Assembly: GCF_900091315.1 (NCBI RefSeq)
Contig: NZ_FLSP01000020.1
Coordinates: 37,630 to 101,629 of the forward strand
Source: Streptomyces sp. DI166
GTDB lineage: Bacteria; Actinomycetota; Actinomycetes; Streptomycetales; Streptomycetaceae
Length of the DNA stretch: 64,000 bases
Direction of reading: 5' to 3'
A program made the position numbers and the translations under genes. The stretch's first letter is position 1, and every line of letters starts with the position of its first letter. Below the pieces are notes generated by a model, which worked only from the letters and a program-made list of their open reading frames with translations, ran no database searches and was not told the origin of the DNA. Shown piece after piece: positions 1 through 10,627 of the stretch.

Positions 1-918
1 GCCTCGCTTGCCGCGCTGCGCCGGATCACCGGCGACCTCACCGCCGTCGTCACCGTGGCCGACGACGGCGGCTCCAGCGGGCGCCTGCGCGCCGAGCTGG
101 GCGTACTGCCGCCCGGCGACCTGCGCAAGGCGCTGGCCGCGCTGTGCGGCGACGACGACTGGGGCCAGACCTGGTCACGCGTGATCCAGCACCGCTTCAC
201 CTCCCACGGCGACCTGCATGACCACGCGCTCGGCAACCTGCTGATCGTCGCCCTGTGGGAGCAGCTCGGCGACCACGTCCAGGCCCTGGACCTGGTCGGC
301 AAGCTGCTCGGCGCGCACGGGCGCGTGCTGCCCATGTCCGCCGTGCCCCTGGAGCTCCAGGCGCTGGTCAAGGGCCACGACCCGGAGCGGCCCGAGGACG
401 TCGAGACCGTACGCGGCCAGGCCACCGTCGCCCTTACCCCGGGTGAGGTCCAGTCCGTGCACCTGGTCCCGAACGACCCGCCCGCCGTCCCCGAGGCCGT
501 CGAGGCCGTCCTGGACGCCGACTGGGTCGTGCTGGGCCCCGGCTCCTGGTTCTCCTCCGTCATCCCGCACCTGCTGGTGCCCCAGCTGCTGGACGCGCTG
601 ACCGAGACCAAGGCGCGCCGGGTACTCTCGCTGAACCTCGCCCCGCAGCCCGGAGAAACCGAAGGTTTCTCCCCGCAGCGTCATTTGGAGGTTTTGGGAC
701 GACACGCCCCTAAACTCGCCCTGGACGTGGTGCTGGCCGACGAGGCCGCCGTGCCCGACCGCGAGGTCCTCACCGAGGCCGCCAAGCGGTTCGGGGCCGC
801 GGTCGAGCTGGCTCCGGTCGCCCGGAGGGACGGAACCCCGCGGCACGACCCGGAGCTGCTCGCCGCCGCGTACGACCGTATTTTTCGGATGCATGGAAGG
901 ATCGGCCCATGGCGATGA
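1..918 (+). CDS. yvcK: YvcK/CofD-like gluconeogenesis factor (5' end outside window)
   Basis: The reading frame is open from the first base, so the N-terminus with the glycine-rich nucleotide-binding start lies upstream. Visible family features are the [12 protein letters not shown] motif at the beginning and the [20 protein letters not shown] segment in the middle, both typical of the CofD/YvcK fold. YvcK proteins bind UDP-sugars and are needed for growth on gluconeogenic carbon and for normal cell-wall synthesis. The stop overlaps the whiA start by 10 bases, the usual rapZ-yvcK-whiA arrangement, so translation is probably coupled. About 305 codons are present. Identification is secure. Confidence 0.93.
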   Translation, partial: ASLAALRRITGDLTAVVTVADDGGSSGRLRAELGVLPPGDLRKALAALCGDDDWGQTWSRVIQHRFTSHGDLHDHALGNLLIVALWEQLGDHVQALDLVGKLLGAHGRVLPMSAVPLELQALVKGHDPERPEDVETVRGQATVALTPGEVQSVHLVPNDPPAVPEAVEAVLDADWVVLGPGSWFSSVIPHLLVPQLLDALTETKARRVLSLNLAPQPGETEGFSPQRHLEVLGRHAPKLALDVVLADEAAVPDREVLTEAAKRFGAAVELAPVARRDGTPRHDPELLAAAYDRIFRMHGRIGPWR

Positions 919-1898
919 CGGCAGCGGTGAAGGACGAGATCTCCCGGCTCCCCGTCACCCGGACCTGCTGCAGAAAGGCGGAGGTCTCCGCCATTCTGCG
1001 GTTCGCCGGCGGCCTCCACCTGGTCAGCGGGCGCATCGTGATCGAGGCGGAGCTGGACACCGCGATGGCCGCCCGGCGGCTCAAGCGGGACATCCTGGAG
1101 ATCTTCGGCCATGCCTCCGAACTGATCGTGATGGCGCCGGGCGGGCTGCGCCGCGGCTCGCGCTACGTCGTCCGGGTCGTCGCGGGCGGTGACCAGCTGG
1201 CCCGGCAGACCGGCCTGGTCGACGGCCGGGGCCGCCCGATCCGCGGTCTGCCCCCGCAGGTCGTCTCCGGCGCCACCTGCGACGCCGAGGCCGCCTGGCG
1301 CGGCGCCTTCCTGGCGCACGGCTCGCTCACCGAGCCCGGCCGCTCCTCCTCCCTGGAGGTCACCTGCCCCGGCCCCGAGGCCGCGCTCGCCCTGGTCGGC
1401 GCCGCCCGCCGCCTGTCCATCGCCGCCAAGGCCCGCGAGGTGCGCGGCGTGGACCGCGTGGTCGTCCGCGACGGCGACGCCATCGGCGCGCTGCTCACCC
1501 GGCTCGGCGCCCATGAGTCGGTGCTGGCCTGGGAGGAGCGCCGGATGCGCCGCGAGGTACGGGCCACGGCGAACCGGCTCGCCAACTTCGACGACGCCAA
1601 CCTGCGCCGCTCGGCACGCGCCGCTGTGGCCGCCGGTGCCCGTGTCCAGCGGGCCCTGGAGATCCTCGGCGACGACGTCCCCGAGCACCTCGCCGCGGCC
1701 GGCCGGCTGCGCATGGAGCACAAGCAGGCCTCCCTGGAGGAGCTGGGCGCGCTCGCCGACCCGCCGCTGACCAAGGACGCCGTCGCCGGCCGTATCCGCC
1801 GGCTGCTCGCCATGGCCGACAAGCGCGCCCAGGACCTCGGCATCCCGGGCACGGAGTCCAGCCTCACCGAGGAGATGGCCGACAACCTCGTCGGCTGA
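909..1898 (+). CDS. whiA: Sporulation regulator WhiA
   Basis: The 329-residue protein begins [16 protein letters not shown] and has full family length. WhiA joins an N-terminal LAGLIDADG homing-endonuclease-like domain (about residues 1-220, no longer a nuclease) to a C-terminal helix-turn-helix (about 245-320, containing [22 protein letters not shown]). In Streptomyces it works with WhiB to switch aerial hyphae from growth to sporulation septation and binds sites containing GACAC. The ATG start lies inside the end of yvcK, so the two are probably cotranscribed. A strong terminator follows directly. Confidence 0.97.
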   Translation: MAMTAAVKDEISRLPVTRTCCRKAEVSAILRFAGGLHLVSGRIVIEAELDTAMAARRLKRDILEIFGHASELIVMAPGGLRRGSRYVVRVVAGGDQLARQTGLVDGRGRPIRGLPPQVVSGATCDAEAAWRGAFLAHGSLTEPGRSSSLEVTCPGPEAALALVGAARRLSIAAKAREVRGVDRVVVRDGDAIGALLTRLGAHESVLAWEERRMRREVRATANRLANFDDANLRRSARAAVAAGARVQRALEILGDDVPEHLAAAGRLRMEHKQASLEELGALADPPLTKDAVAGRIRRLLAMADKRAQDLGIPGTESSLTEEMADNLVG

Positions 1899-1909
1899 CG
1901 CCCGTTCAG

Positions 1910-1954
1910 AACGCCGGTGAACACGCCCACTTGGGGGACGTTCACCGGCGTTTT
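1910..1954 (+). terminator. Rho-independent terminator after whiA
   Basis: A perfect 13-base-pair hairpin (arms 1910-1922 and 1940-1952, AACGCCGGTGAAC and its complement) has a 17-base loop and runs into TTTT. It begins 12 bases after the whiA stop and closes the yvcK-whiA transcript. Confidence 0.85.
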
Positions 1955-2044
1955 CGTGGCTGTGAGGCGCCCTTGACTCGATCTTGGTGTGACATGAGCC
2001 TGGCAACTGTTCGCTGACGTGGCGAACCCACGCTAGGGGGGTTC

Positions 2045-5002
2045 ATGAGACACAGAGCGAGATCGATCCTCGCTGTCGGCGCGCTCCTGATCGGCGGAGC
2101 GAGCATCGCACCCATTGCCCAAGCACAGGACGAGAACCCGGACGCACCCGGTCCGGAGCAGGTCAAGGTCTTCCGCGCCGAGGTCACCAAGAAGCAGATA
2201 CCGCTGCTGCTGGCCGCCGGACAGGACGGCCACGAACTCGGCGAGCAGGCACCCGCCAGGGGCACCGCCACGGTCGAGGTCTACCTCACCGACAAGCAGG
2301 CGGAGAAGCTTCAGGACCAGGGCGTACGGCTCACCGAGCACGAGCTGTCCGCCAAGTCCGAGCGGCGCGTGGAGGCCGCCGCCGAGGGCGTCTTCCGCCC
2401 GTACAGCGGCAGCGGCGGCCTGAAGGAGGAGATCCTGCGCACCGGCCGGGACAACCCCGGCCTGACCAAGGTCGTCTCCATCGGGAAGACGATCAGCGGC
2501 CAGGACATCCTCGCGGTGAAGCTCACCAAGAACGCCCAGCGGGTCAAGGACGGGTCCCGGCCCGCCGTGCTGTACATGTCCAACCAGCACGCGCGCGAGT
2601 GGATCACCCCGGAGATGACCCGGCGTCTGATGCACCACTACCTGGACAACTACCGCACGGACAAACGGATCAGGAAGATCGTCGACCGCACCGAGCTGTG
2701 GTTCGTGCTCTCCGCCAACCCCGACGGCTACGACCACACCTTCGGTGAGGACGGCGACCGCCTCTGGCGCAAGAACCTCCGCGACGTCAACGCCGACGGA
2801 GTCATCGGCACCGGCGACGGCGTCGACCTCAACCGCAACTTCCCCTACAAGTGGGGCTACGACGACGAGGGCTCCTCGCCGCACCCCGCCAGCCAGACCT
2901 ACCGTGGCGCGTCCCCCGGCTCCGAGCCGGAGACCAAGGCGATCGACGCCCTGCAGAAGCGCATCGGCTTCGCCTTCGGCATCAACTACCACTCGGCCGC
3001 CGAACTCCTCCTGTACGGCGTCGGCTGGCAGGTCGCCACCGACACCCCCGACGACGTCCTGTACAAGGCGCTCGCCGGAACCCCCGGCAACTCCGCGATC
3101 CCCGGCTACCACCCGCAGGTCTCCTCGGAGCTGTACACCACCAACGGCGAGGCCGACGGACACGCCTCCAACGTCAACGGCATGGCGATGTTCACCCCCG
3201 AGATGTCCACCTGCCAGACCGCCTCCGACGTCGACCCCGACGACGAGTGGCGCGCCTCCGACTGCCGGTCGGTGTTCAACTTCCCGGACGACGAGAAGCT
3301 GATCCAGCAGGAGTTCGCCAAGAACATCCCCTTCGCGCTCTCCGTCGCCGAGTCCGCCGCCCACCCCGACCGGCCGGTCTCCGCGATCGGCGCCGAGGCC
3401 GCCGACTTCACCCCGGCGCCCTTCACCACCTCCTACTCGCGCGGCGCCGACCAGGAGGTCTCCGTCGTCGCCCGCAAGTCGCTGCGCGACAAGGAGCTCA
3501 AGTACCGCGTCAACGGCGGTCGTACGCTCGACATGGCGCTCAAGCGGTGGAAGGGCGGCGAGACCTACGGCGGTGAGGACAACCTCCACTTCGACGAGTA
3601 CCGCGCCAAGGTCGCCGACGGCGACGTGGGCGACAAGGTCGAGGTGTGGTTCACCGGCGAGACCCGCGGCGGCAAGAAGGTCTCAAGCGAGCGCTTCACC
3701 TACACCGTGGCCGAGCGCCCGCGCGCGGACGTTCTCGTCGTCGCCGAGGAGGGCGCCGCGGCCACCGCGACGAAGACCTACGTCGACGCCCTGAGGGCGA
3801 ACGGCCACCGGGCCGCCGTCTGGGACGTCGCCACCCAGGGCGCGCCGCACGCCCTCGGCGTACTCGGCCACTTCGAGACCGTCGTCCACTACACCGGCGC
3901 TTCCGCCCCCGGCAACGCCACCCAGCTCCAGCTCCGCGCCTACCTCAACGAGGGCGGCAAGCTGATCGAGGCCGGCGAACTGGCCGGCGGCAGCGTCAGC
4001 CTCGCCGACGGCACCCCGTCCAACGACTTCAGCCAGTACTACCTCGGCGCCTACACCCGTACGTCGCTGTCCGGCGCCACCGCCTTCGAGGGCTCCGGCG
4101 CACTCGCGGGCGCCAAGGGCGCGCTGGCCGGGGCGCCGGGCAACCCGCTGAACGCGGCCGGGACCTACAGCGTCACCTCCGAGACCCTGGCCCCGGACCG
4201 GTTCCCGCAGTTCGCCAGCTCCGGGGCGGGCGGCTACCCGGGCACGGTCAACCCGTACGGCCCGTACGAGGGCGAGGCCATGGCGGCCGTCACGCACAGC
4301 GACTACGCCTGGAACCGGCTCACCCGCACCGTCGACCTCACCTCGGTCACCGCCTCCCAGGCGCCCACCCTGCGCGCCCGCATGCTGTGGAGCACCGAGC
4401 CGGGTTACGACCACGCCGTGCTGGAGGCCCGGACGGCGGGCGGCGACGACTGGACCACGCTGCCGGAACTCGGTGGCGCGACCGGCACCGCCGTGCCCGA
4501 GGAGTGCTCGGCCGGGTTCTTCATCCAGGCCCACCCGGCACTCGGCCGGTACCTCACGCTCGACGGCGGTGCCTGCGCGGCGAGCGGCCGGAGCGGCGCC
4601 TGGAACAGCTTCACCGGGGCCTCGGACGGCTGGCAGGAGGTCTCCTTCGACCTGTCCGCGTACGCGGGCCGGACCGTGGAGCTGTCCTTCAGCTACATCA
4701 CCGACCCCGGCTCCGGCGGCCGCGGCGTCCTCGTCGACAACGCCTCCGTCGTGATCGGCGGCGGCGCGGCCGAGACCGAGGGCTTCGAGACCTCGCTCGG
4801 CGCCTGGACCACCCCCGGCCCGCCCGCGGGCAGCCCCGCGGTGGTCAAGGACTGGTCGCGCGTGGGTCAGCTCTTCCGGACCTACGGCGCGGTCACCACC
4901 CACGACACCGTGCTGCTGGGCTTCGGCCTGGAGCACGTGGTCGCCCCGGCCGACCGAACGGCACTGATCGGCGAGGCACTCGCCTCCCTCGACTCCGAGT
5001 GA
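2045..5002 (+). CDS. Secreted M14-family zinc carboxypeptidase
   Basis: This is a 985-residue exported protease. An N-terminal signal peptide (basic MRHRAR, then a hydrophobic stretch ending near APIAQAQ) is followed by a propeptide-like region and an M14 domain at about residues 120-450. The zinc site is HARE (His182, Glu185) with His316 in NYHSAAE. Glu386 in TPEMS is the probable catalytic acid, and VDLNRNFPYKWGY is the substrate-binding segment. The long C-terminal part (about 600-985) contains a beta-rich MAM or immune-inhibitor-A-like module (ILWSTEPGYDHAVLEA-type sequence) that may bind substrate or the cell surface. The ATG is preceded by a run of Gs acting as ribosome binding site. 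It stands alone between two terminators. Confidence 0.9.
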   Translation: MRHRARSILAVGALLIGGASIAPIAQAQDENPDAPGPEQVKVFRAEVTKKQIPLLLAAGQDGHELGEQAPARGTATVEVYLTDKQAEKLQDQGVRLTEHELSAKSERRVEAAAEGVFRPYSGSGGLKEEILRTGRDNPGLTKVVSIGKTISGQDILAVKLTKNAQRVKDGSRPAVLYMSNQHAREWITPEMTRRLMHHYLDNYRTDKRIRKIVDRTELWFVLSANPDGYDHTFGEDGDRLWRKNLRDVNADGVIGTGDGVDLNRNFPYKWGYDDEGSSPHPASQTYRGASPGSEPETKAIDALQKRIGFAFGINYHSAAELLLYGVGWQVATDTPDDVLYKALAGTPGNSAIPGYHPQVSSELYTTNGEADGHASNVNGMAMFTPEMSTCQTASDVDPDDEWRASDCRSVFNFPDDEKLIQQEFAKNIPFALSVAESAAHPDRPVSAIGAEAADFTPAPFTTSYSRGADQEVSVVARKSLRDKELKYRVNGGRTLDMALKRWKGGETYGGEDNLHFDEYRAKVADGDVGDKVEVWFTGETRGGKKVSSERFTYTVAERPRADVLVVAEEGAAATATKTYVDALRANGHRAAVWDVATQGAPHALGVLGHFETVVHYTGASAPGNATQLQLRAYLNEGGKLIEAGELAGGSVSLADGTPSNDFSQYYLGAYTRTSLSGATAFEGSGALAGAKGALAGAPGNPLNAAGTYSVTSETLAPDRFPQFASSGAGGYPGTVNPYGPYEGEAMAAVTHSDYAWNRLTRTVDLTSVTASQAPTLRARMLWSTEPGYDHAVLEARTAGGDDWTTLPELGGATGTAVPEECSAGFFIQAHPALGRYLTLDGGACAASGRSGAWNSFTGASDGWQEVSFDLSAYAGRTVELSFSYITDPGSGGRGVLVDNASVVIGGGAAETEGFETSLGAWTTPGPPAGSPAVVKDWSRVGQLFRTYGAVTTHDTVLLGFGLEHVVAPADRTALIGEALASLDSE

Positions 5003-5035
5003 CGAAAAGATGACGAGGAGTCAACCCTGAGGGGT

Positions 5036-5065
5036 GGTCCGTACCCCTACTGGCGGGTACGGACC
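5036..5065 (+). terminator. Hairpin terminator after the M14 gene
   Basis: Perfect 11-base-pair arms (5036-5046 and 5055-5065, GGTCCGTACCC and its complement) enclose an 8-base loop 34 bases after the stop. No T-run follows, which is common for Streptomyces terminators. Confidence 0.75.
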
Positions 5066-5081
5066 GCCTGCCCGTGTATGG

Positions 5082-6205
<1,124 letters not shown>

Positions 6206-6236
6206 TCCACAGAGCGGACACCTCGATGTGAGTGCA

Positions 6237-6272
6237 GGGCTCGTGCGGCGCGATGATGCGTTGCACGAGCCC
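6237..6272 (+). terminator. Intercistronic hairpin between gap and pgk
   Basis: A perfect 10-base-pair stem, GGGCTCGTGC (6237-6246) with GCACGAGCCC (6263-6272), and a 16-base loop. It could be a terminator or an attenuator/stabiliser that sets the gap to pgk ratio. Confidence 0.6.
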
Positions 6273-6326
6273 TTACTCGCGTGATCAGCTTTCGCACGAC
6301 CAGAGCCTCTTCAGGAGTCCCCTTAT

Positions 6327-7538
6327 ATGAAGACGATCGACGAACTCCTCGCCGAAGGTGTCGCCGGCAAGCGGGTCTTCGTCCGCGCCGACCTGAACGT
6401 GCCGCTGGCCGGCACCACGATCACCGACGACGGCCGGATCCGCGCCGTGCTGCCCACCGTCAAGGCCCTCGCCGAGGCGGGCGCCCGCGTGGTCGTCGCC
6501 TCCCACCTGGGCCGCCCCAAGGGTGCCCCGGACCCGGCGTTCTCCCTCGCGCCCGCCGCCGCACGGCTCGGCGAACTCCTCGGCGCCGAGGTGGCCTTCG
6601 CGACCGACACCGTCGGCGAGTCCGCGCAGGCCGTCGTCGCCGGCCTGGGCGACGGGCAGGTCGCCGTCGTCGAGAACCTGCGCTTCAACGCCGGCGAGAC
6701 CTCCAAGGACGACGCCGAGCGCGCCGCGTTCGCCGACCGGCTCGCCGCCCTCGCCGACGTCTACGTCGGTGACGGCTTCGGCGCCGTGCACCGCAAGCAC
6801 GCCTCCGTCTTCGACCTCCCGGCGAAGCTGCCGCACTACGCGGGCTACCTCATCGCCACCGAGGTCGGCGTGCTGAAGAAGCTCACCGACGAGGTCCAGC
6901 GGCCCTACGTCGTGGCCCTCGGCGGCGCCAAGGTCTCCGACAAGCTCGCCGTCATCGACCAGCTGCTCGGCAAGGCCGACCGGCTGCTCATCGGCGGCGG
7001 CATGGCGTACACCTTCCTCAAGGCCAAGGGCTACGAGATCGGCAACTCGCTGCTCCAGGAGGACCAGATCCCGGCCGTCCAGGAGTACCTGGAGCGCGCC
7101 GAGAAGAACGGCGTCGAGCTGGTCCTGCCGGTCGACACGCTGGTCGCGGCCGACTTCCCGGACCTGAAGACCAAGGCCCCGGCCAACCCCACCGCCGTCG
7201 CCGCGGACGCCATCCCGGCCGGCCAGCAGGGCCTGGACATCGGTCCGGAGACCCGCAAGCTCTACGCCTCGAAGCTCGCCGACGCGGCCACCGTCTTCTG
7301 GAACGGCCCCATGGGCGTCTTCGAGCACCCCGACTACGCCGAGGGCACCAAGGCGGTCGCCCAGGCTCTCCTCGACTCCCCGGCCTTCACGGTGGTCGGC
7401 GGCGGAGACTCCGCCGCCGCCGTGCGCATCCTGGGCTTCGACGAGACCGCATTCGGCCACATCTCGACCGGCGGCGGCGCCTCCCTCGAATACCTTGAGG
7501 GCAAGACGCTCCCCGGCCTCGCCGCACTGGAGGACTGA
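6327..7538 (+). CDS. pgk: Phosphoglycerate kinase
   Basis: The 403-residue monomer has the usual bacterial length. It transfers phosphate from 1,3-bisphosphoglycerate to ADP in the cytoplasm. Family signatures visible are VFVRADLNVPL near the N-terminus, VASHLGRPKG, GDGFGAVHRKHAS, and the C-terminal GGGDSAAAVRILG nucleotide-binding loop with ISTGGGASLEYLEGK. The ATG follows CAGGAG. It is separated by only 6 bases from tpiA and is probably cotranscribed with it. Confidence 0.98.
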   Translation: MKTIDELLAEGVAGKRVFVRADLNVPLAGTTITDDGRIRAVLPTVKALAEAGARVVVASHLGRPKGAPDPAFSLAPAAARLGELLGAEVAFATDTVGESAQAVVAGLGDGQVAVVENLRFNAGETSKDDAERAAFADRLAALADVYVGDGFGAVHRKHASVFDLPAKLPHYAGYLIATEVGVLKKLTDEVQRPYVVALGGAKVSDKLAVIDQLLGKADRLLIGGGMAYTFLKAKGYEIGNSLLQEDQIPAVQEYLERAEKNGVELVLPVDTLVAADFPDLKTKAPANPTAVAADAIPAGQQGLDIGPETRKLYASKLADAATVFWNGPMGVFEHPDYAEGTKAVAQALLDSPAFTVVGGGDSAAAVRILGFDETAFGHISTGGGASLEYLEGKTLPGLAALED

Positions 7539-7544
7539 CCCTCA

Positions 7545-8321
7545 ATGACCACCCGTACGCCGCTGATGGCGGGCAACTGGAAGATGAACCTCAACCACCT
7601 TGAGGCCATCGCCCACACCCAGAAGCTCGCCTTCGCTCTGGCCGACAAGGACTACGAGGCCGTCGAGGTCGCCGTCCTGCCGCCCTTCACCGACCTGCGC
7701 TCCGTGCAGACCCTGGTCGAGCACGACAAGCTGCGGATCAAGTACGGCGCCCAGGACATCTCCGCGCACGACTCCGGCGCCTACACCGGCGAGATCTCGG
7801 GCCCGATGCTGGCCAAGCTGCGGTGCACCTACGTGGCGATCGGCCACTCCGAGCGCCGCCAGTACCACAACGAGACCGACGAGATCGTCAACAGCAAGGT
7901 CAAGGCCGCCTACAAGCACGGCCTGACCCCGATCCTGTGCGTCGGCGAGGAGCTGGAGGTCCGTGAGGCCGGCAACCACGTCGCGCACACCCTCGCCCAG
8001 GTCGAGGGCGGTCTGAAGGACCTCCCGGCCGAGCAGGCCGAGACCGTCGTGATCGCCTACGAGCCCGTGTGGGCCATCGGCACCGGCAAGGTCTGCGGCG
8101 CCGAGGACGCCCAGGAGGTCTGCGCGGCCATCCGCGGCAAGCTCGCCGAGCTGTACTCCCAGGACGTGGCCGACAAGATCCGCATCCAGTACGGCGGCTC
8201 GGTGAAGTCGGGCAACGTGGCCGAGATCATGGCCCAGGCCGACATCGACGGCGCCCTGGTCGGCGGCGCGTCGCTGGACGCGGACGAGTTCGTCAAGATC
8301 GTGCGCTTCCGCGACCAGTGA
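7545..8321 (+). CDS. tpiA: Triosephosphate isomerase
   Basis: The 258-residue TIM-barrel enzyme interconverts dihydroxyacetone phosphate and glyceraldehyde-3-phosphate. The substrate-binding start MAGNWKMN, the catalytic His in IGHSERRQ and the catalytic Glu in [12 protein letters not shown] are all present, as is the phosphate-binding [10 protein letters not shown]. It directly follows pgk, matching the conserved gap-pgk-tpiA-secG order of Gram-positive bacteria. A GC-rich hairpin (8356-8380) follows before secG. Confidence 0.98.
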   Translation: MTTRTPLMAGNWKMNLNHLEAIAHTQKLAFALADKDYEAVEVAVLPPFTDLRSVQTLVEHDKLRIKYGAQDISAHDSGAYTGEISGPMLAKLRCTYVAIGHSERRQYHNETDEIVNSKVKAAYKHGLTPILCVGEELEVREAGNHVAHTLAQVEGGLKDLPAEQAETVVIAYEPVWAIGTGKVCGAEDAQEVCAAIRGKLAELYSQDVADKIRIQYGGSVKSGNVAEIMAQADIDGALVGGASLDADEFVKIVRFRDQ

Positions 8322-8355
8322 GTATGCCTTAACGGCGATCCGTCGTACCCTTGCG

Positions 8356-8380
8356 GGGGCACAGCCCGTGGCTGTGCCCC
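8356..8380 (+). terminator. Hairpin between tpiA and secG
   Basis: Perfect 11-base-pair stem GGGGCACAGCC (8356-8366) with its complement (8370-8380) around a 3-base loop. It sits just before the secG ribosome binding site and may terminate or attenuate. Confidence 0.65.
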
Positions 8381-8416
8381 TGTCGTCCATCCAGATCCGA
8401 GGAAGTTGGTCCAGCC

Positions 8417-8653
8417 GTGGTTATGGGGTTCTCGATCGCCCTGATCGTGTTCAGCGGGCTGCTGATGCTGCTGGTGCTGATGCACAAGGGCAAGGGCGGC
8501 GGCCTCTCCGACATGTTCGGTGGCGGCATGCAGTCGTCCGTCGGCGGCTCCTCGGTCGCCGAGCGCAACCTCGACCGGATCACGGTCGTGGTCGGTCTGC
8601 TGTGGTTCGCGTGCATTGTCGTGCTCGGCCTTCTGATGAAGGTCAACAACTGA
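8417..8653 (+). CDS. secG: Preprotein translocase subunit SecG
   Basis: This 78-residue membrane protein (VVMGFSIALIVFSGLLMLLV) has two transmembrane helices flanking the conserved loop HKGKGGGLSDMFGGGMQSSVG, which identifies SecG of the SecYEG channel. I chose the GTG at 8417 because GAGGAAG (8399-8405) lies at the right distance. Upstream in-frame starts would run through the preceding hairpin. Location after tpiA is a widely conserved arrangement. Confidence 0.92.
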   Translation: MVMGFSIALIVFSGLLMLLVLMHKGKGGGLSDMFGGGMQSSVGGSSVAERNLDRITVVVGLLWFACIVVLGLLMKVNN

Positions 8654-8676
8654 CCCGCGCGCACATTCCGTACGTA

Positions 8677-8744
8677 AGGCCCCATGTTCGGTACGCGCGG
8701 CAGAGCGCGGCCTATCATGGGGCTTGCGTCTTGATATGGGGCCT
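8677..8744 (+). other. secG-rbpA spacer with alternative pairing segments
   Basis: AGGCCCCAT (8677-8685) can pair with ATGGGGC (8717-8723) or, with a longer match, ATGGGGCCT (8736-8744). The two stems exclude one another. It may simply terminate the secG transcript. Confidence 0.4.
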
Positions 8745-8757
8745 GTAACTCCAATCA

Positions 8758-8786
8758 CTGGACGTGCGTTGGGCCTTACGTAGACT
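8758..8786 (+). promoter_or_regulatory. Possible rbpA promoter
   Basis: CTGGAC (8758-8763) and TAGACT (8781-8786) are 17 bases apart and lie about 65 bases upstream of the rbpA start. The -10 is good and the -35 imperfect. I did not find the GGAAT/GTT pair expected of a sigma-R promoter. Confidence 0.35.
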
Positions 8787-8851
8787 GAGGCGCTCGCAAC
8801 GAAGCGACACGCCGACTCGCTTCGCGGCACCATCACGCAGGGAGTTACACC

Positions 8852-9187
8852 GTGGCAAGTGGCAACGCGATCCGAGGAAGCCGGGTCGGGGCGGGGCCGA
8901 TGGGCGAGGCCGAGCGCGGCGAGTCCGCGCCCCGGCTGCGCATCTCCTTCTGGTGCTCCAACGGGCACGAGACTCAGCCCAGCTTCGCCAGCGACGCGCA
9001 GGTTCCCGACACCTGGGACTGCCCGCGCTGTGGCTTCCCCGCCGGTCAGGACCGGGACAACCCGCCGGACCCGCCGCGCACCGAGCCGTACAAGACGCAT
9101 CTGGCGTACGTACGGGAGCGGCGCAGCGACGCGGACGGCGAGGCGATCCTCGCCGAGGCGCTCGCCAAACTGCGCGGCGAGATCTAG
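8852..9187 (+). CDS. rbpA: RNA polymerase-binding protein RbpA
   Basis: The 111-residue actinobacterial transcription factor stabilises the RNA polymerase complex with the principal sigma factor HrdB and related group 2 sigmas. The start MASGNAIRGSRVGAGPMGEAERGE contains the flexible N-terminal segment. The core has the zinc-binding pattern FWCSNGHETQPSF with WDCPRCGFPAG, and the C-terminus (TEPYKTHLAYVRERRSDADG) is the sigma-interaction domain. The start is GTG preceded by GGGAG. It stands alone between secG and an MFS gene. Confidence 0.96.
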   Translation: MASGNAIRGSRVGAGPMGEAERGESAPRLRISFWCSNGHETQPSFASDAQVPDTWDCPRCGFPAGQDRDNPPDPPRTEPYKTHLAYVRERRSDADGEAILAEALAKLRGEI

Positions 9188-9355
9188 CAGTTCACCACCG
9201 GCCGGGCACCGAGGCGTGCCTGGCCGAAGCTGTCTCACCGGCCACCGCCGTGCAGGTCACGGCCGATTGTCAGTGGTGCCCTCTACGGTTTGTGCATCGG
9301 GCGGACCGTGAGGGGGAGACGTGGCGGTCGGGACGGGGGACGTGCGCGCGTCGGC

Positions 9356-10573
9356 GTGGCGCGGTGGGTTCGGGCGGCTGTGCTCTCCAGCTTCGGCGAC
9401 GCCCTGCGCACGGCCGCGCTGCCGCTGCTGGCGGCGACCCTGACGGACCGGCCGCTGCTCATCGCCGCCGTCACCGCCTGCGGCTATCTGCCCTGGATCG
9501 TCTTCGGGTTGCTCGGCGGCGCCGTCGCCGACCGGGTGGACCAGCGGCGCGCGATGTGGACGGTCGACGCGGTACGGGGAGTGCTGGTCGCCGCCTTCGC
9601 GCTCGCCGTGGCACTCGGGCACGCCTCGATCGGACTGCTGATCGCCCTCGCCTTCGCCCTGACCACGCTGCAGACCCTCTTCGACAACGCCTCCACCGCC
9701 CTGCTGCCCGCCCTGGTCGGCCCCACCGAGCTGGGCGGCGCCAACGCCCGGCTGATGACCGGGCAGCGCATCGCCGGCGGGCTGCTCGGCGCCCCCGCGG
9801 TACCCCTGCTGCTCGCCGCCGAGGCCGCGGCGCCCTTCGCCGCCGACGCCGTCACCTTCCTGCTCGCCGCCGCCCTGATCGCCTCCCTGCGCACCGCGCC
9901 GCCCGAGCGGGCGCCCCGCCCGGCGGGCAGCACCCTGCGCCGGGAGATCGCCGAAGGACTGCGCGCCCTGATACGGGACCGGGCCCTGCGCGGCCTGTGC
10001 GCCGCGACCGCCCTGTGCAACATCGGCATGGGCGCGCTGATCGCCACCCTGGTGCTCCTGGTGACGGGCTGGCTGGACGCCGGCAACACCGGTTACGCGC
10101 TCGCGATGACCGCGTACACCGTCGGCAGCCTGGCTGGCGGATTCGCCGGGGGAGCGGTGGTCGCCCGGGTGGGACGGGTGCGGGCGGTACTGCTGGCCGG
10201 GGTCGCGCAGATCGCCGCGCTCCTCGTCATGGGCTTGGTGCGGCATCAGGCCGCGCTCTGTCTGGCGCTCGCCGTGTTCGGGTTCATGGGCATGGTGTGG
10301 AACGTCAACACCACGACCCTGATGCAGCAGCGCACCCCCGCCGAACTGCTCGGCCGGGTCAGCTCGGCGTTCCGCACCCTCGGCGTGGCCGGGGCACCGC
10401 TCGGCGCGCTCCTCGGCGGCGCCGTCGCCACCGCCTGGGGCCTGAACACCCCCGTGCTGCTCGCCGCAGCGTTCTTCGTCCTGTCCGTGCTCGCGCTGAT
10501 ACCTGTGCCCAGGGCCGACGTACTTGTTGTCGACCCGCACGACGACAGCACGACCGCTCACGTCGCCCGCTGA
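9356..10573 (+). CDS. MFS transporter
   Basis: This membrane protein of about 405 residues has roughly 12 predicted helices. Between helices 2 and 3 it carries the MFS motif GGAVADRVDQRRAM, and the second half repeats the pattern. It resembles drug-efflux or macrolide-exporter-like MFS proteins; substrate unknown. The start is uncertain. GTG 9356 gives a natural N-terminus (MARWVRAAVLSSFGDALR), but the only good ribosome binding site (GAGGGGGAGAC) serves GTG 9321 in a different frame, and a TTG at 9290 gives an unusual Arg/Gly-rich leader. A frame change in the first 60 bases or a sequencing error is possible. Confidence 0.8.
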   Translation: MARWVRAAVLSSFGDALRTAALPLLAATLTDRPLLIAAVTACGYLPWIVFGLLGGAVADRVDQRRAMWTVDAVRGVLVAAFALAVALGHASIGLLIALAFALTTLQTLFDNASTALLPALVGPTELGGANARLMTGQRIAGGLLGAPAVPLLLAAEAAAPFAADAVTFLLAAALIASLRTAPPERAPRPAGSTLRREIAEGLRALIRDRALRGLCAATALCNIGMGALIATLVLLVTGWLDAGNTGYALAMTAYTVGSLAGGFAGGAVVARVGRVRAVLLAGVAQIAALLVMGLVRHQAALCLALAVFGFMGMVWNVNTTTLMQQRTPAELLGRVSSAFRTLGVAGAPLGALLGGAVATAWGLNTPVLLAAAFFVLSVLALIPVPRADVLVVDPHDDSTTAHVAR

Positions 10574-10627
10574 TCAACTAGGTTGGGGAACCGCGGGGAC
10601 AGGTACGAAAGAAGGCTGAAGTCCGAG

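Noticed and set aside
8700..8851. Sigma-R promoter for rbpA
   Set aside because: The GGAAT and GTT elements expected at the right spacing were not found.
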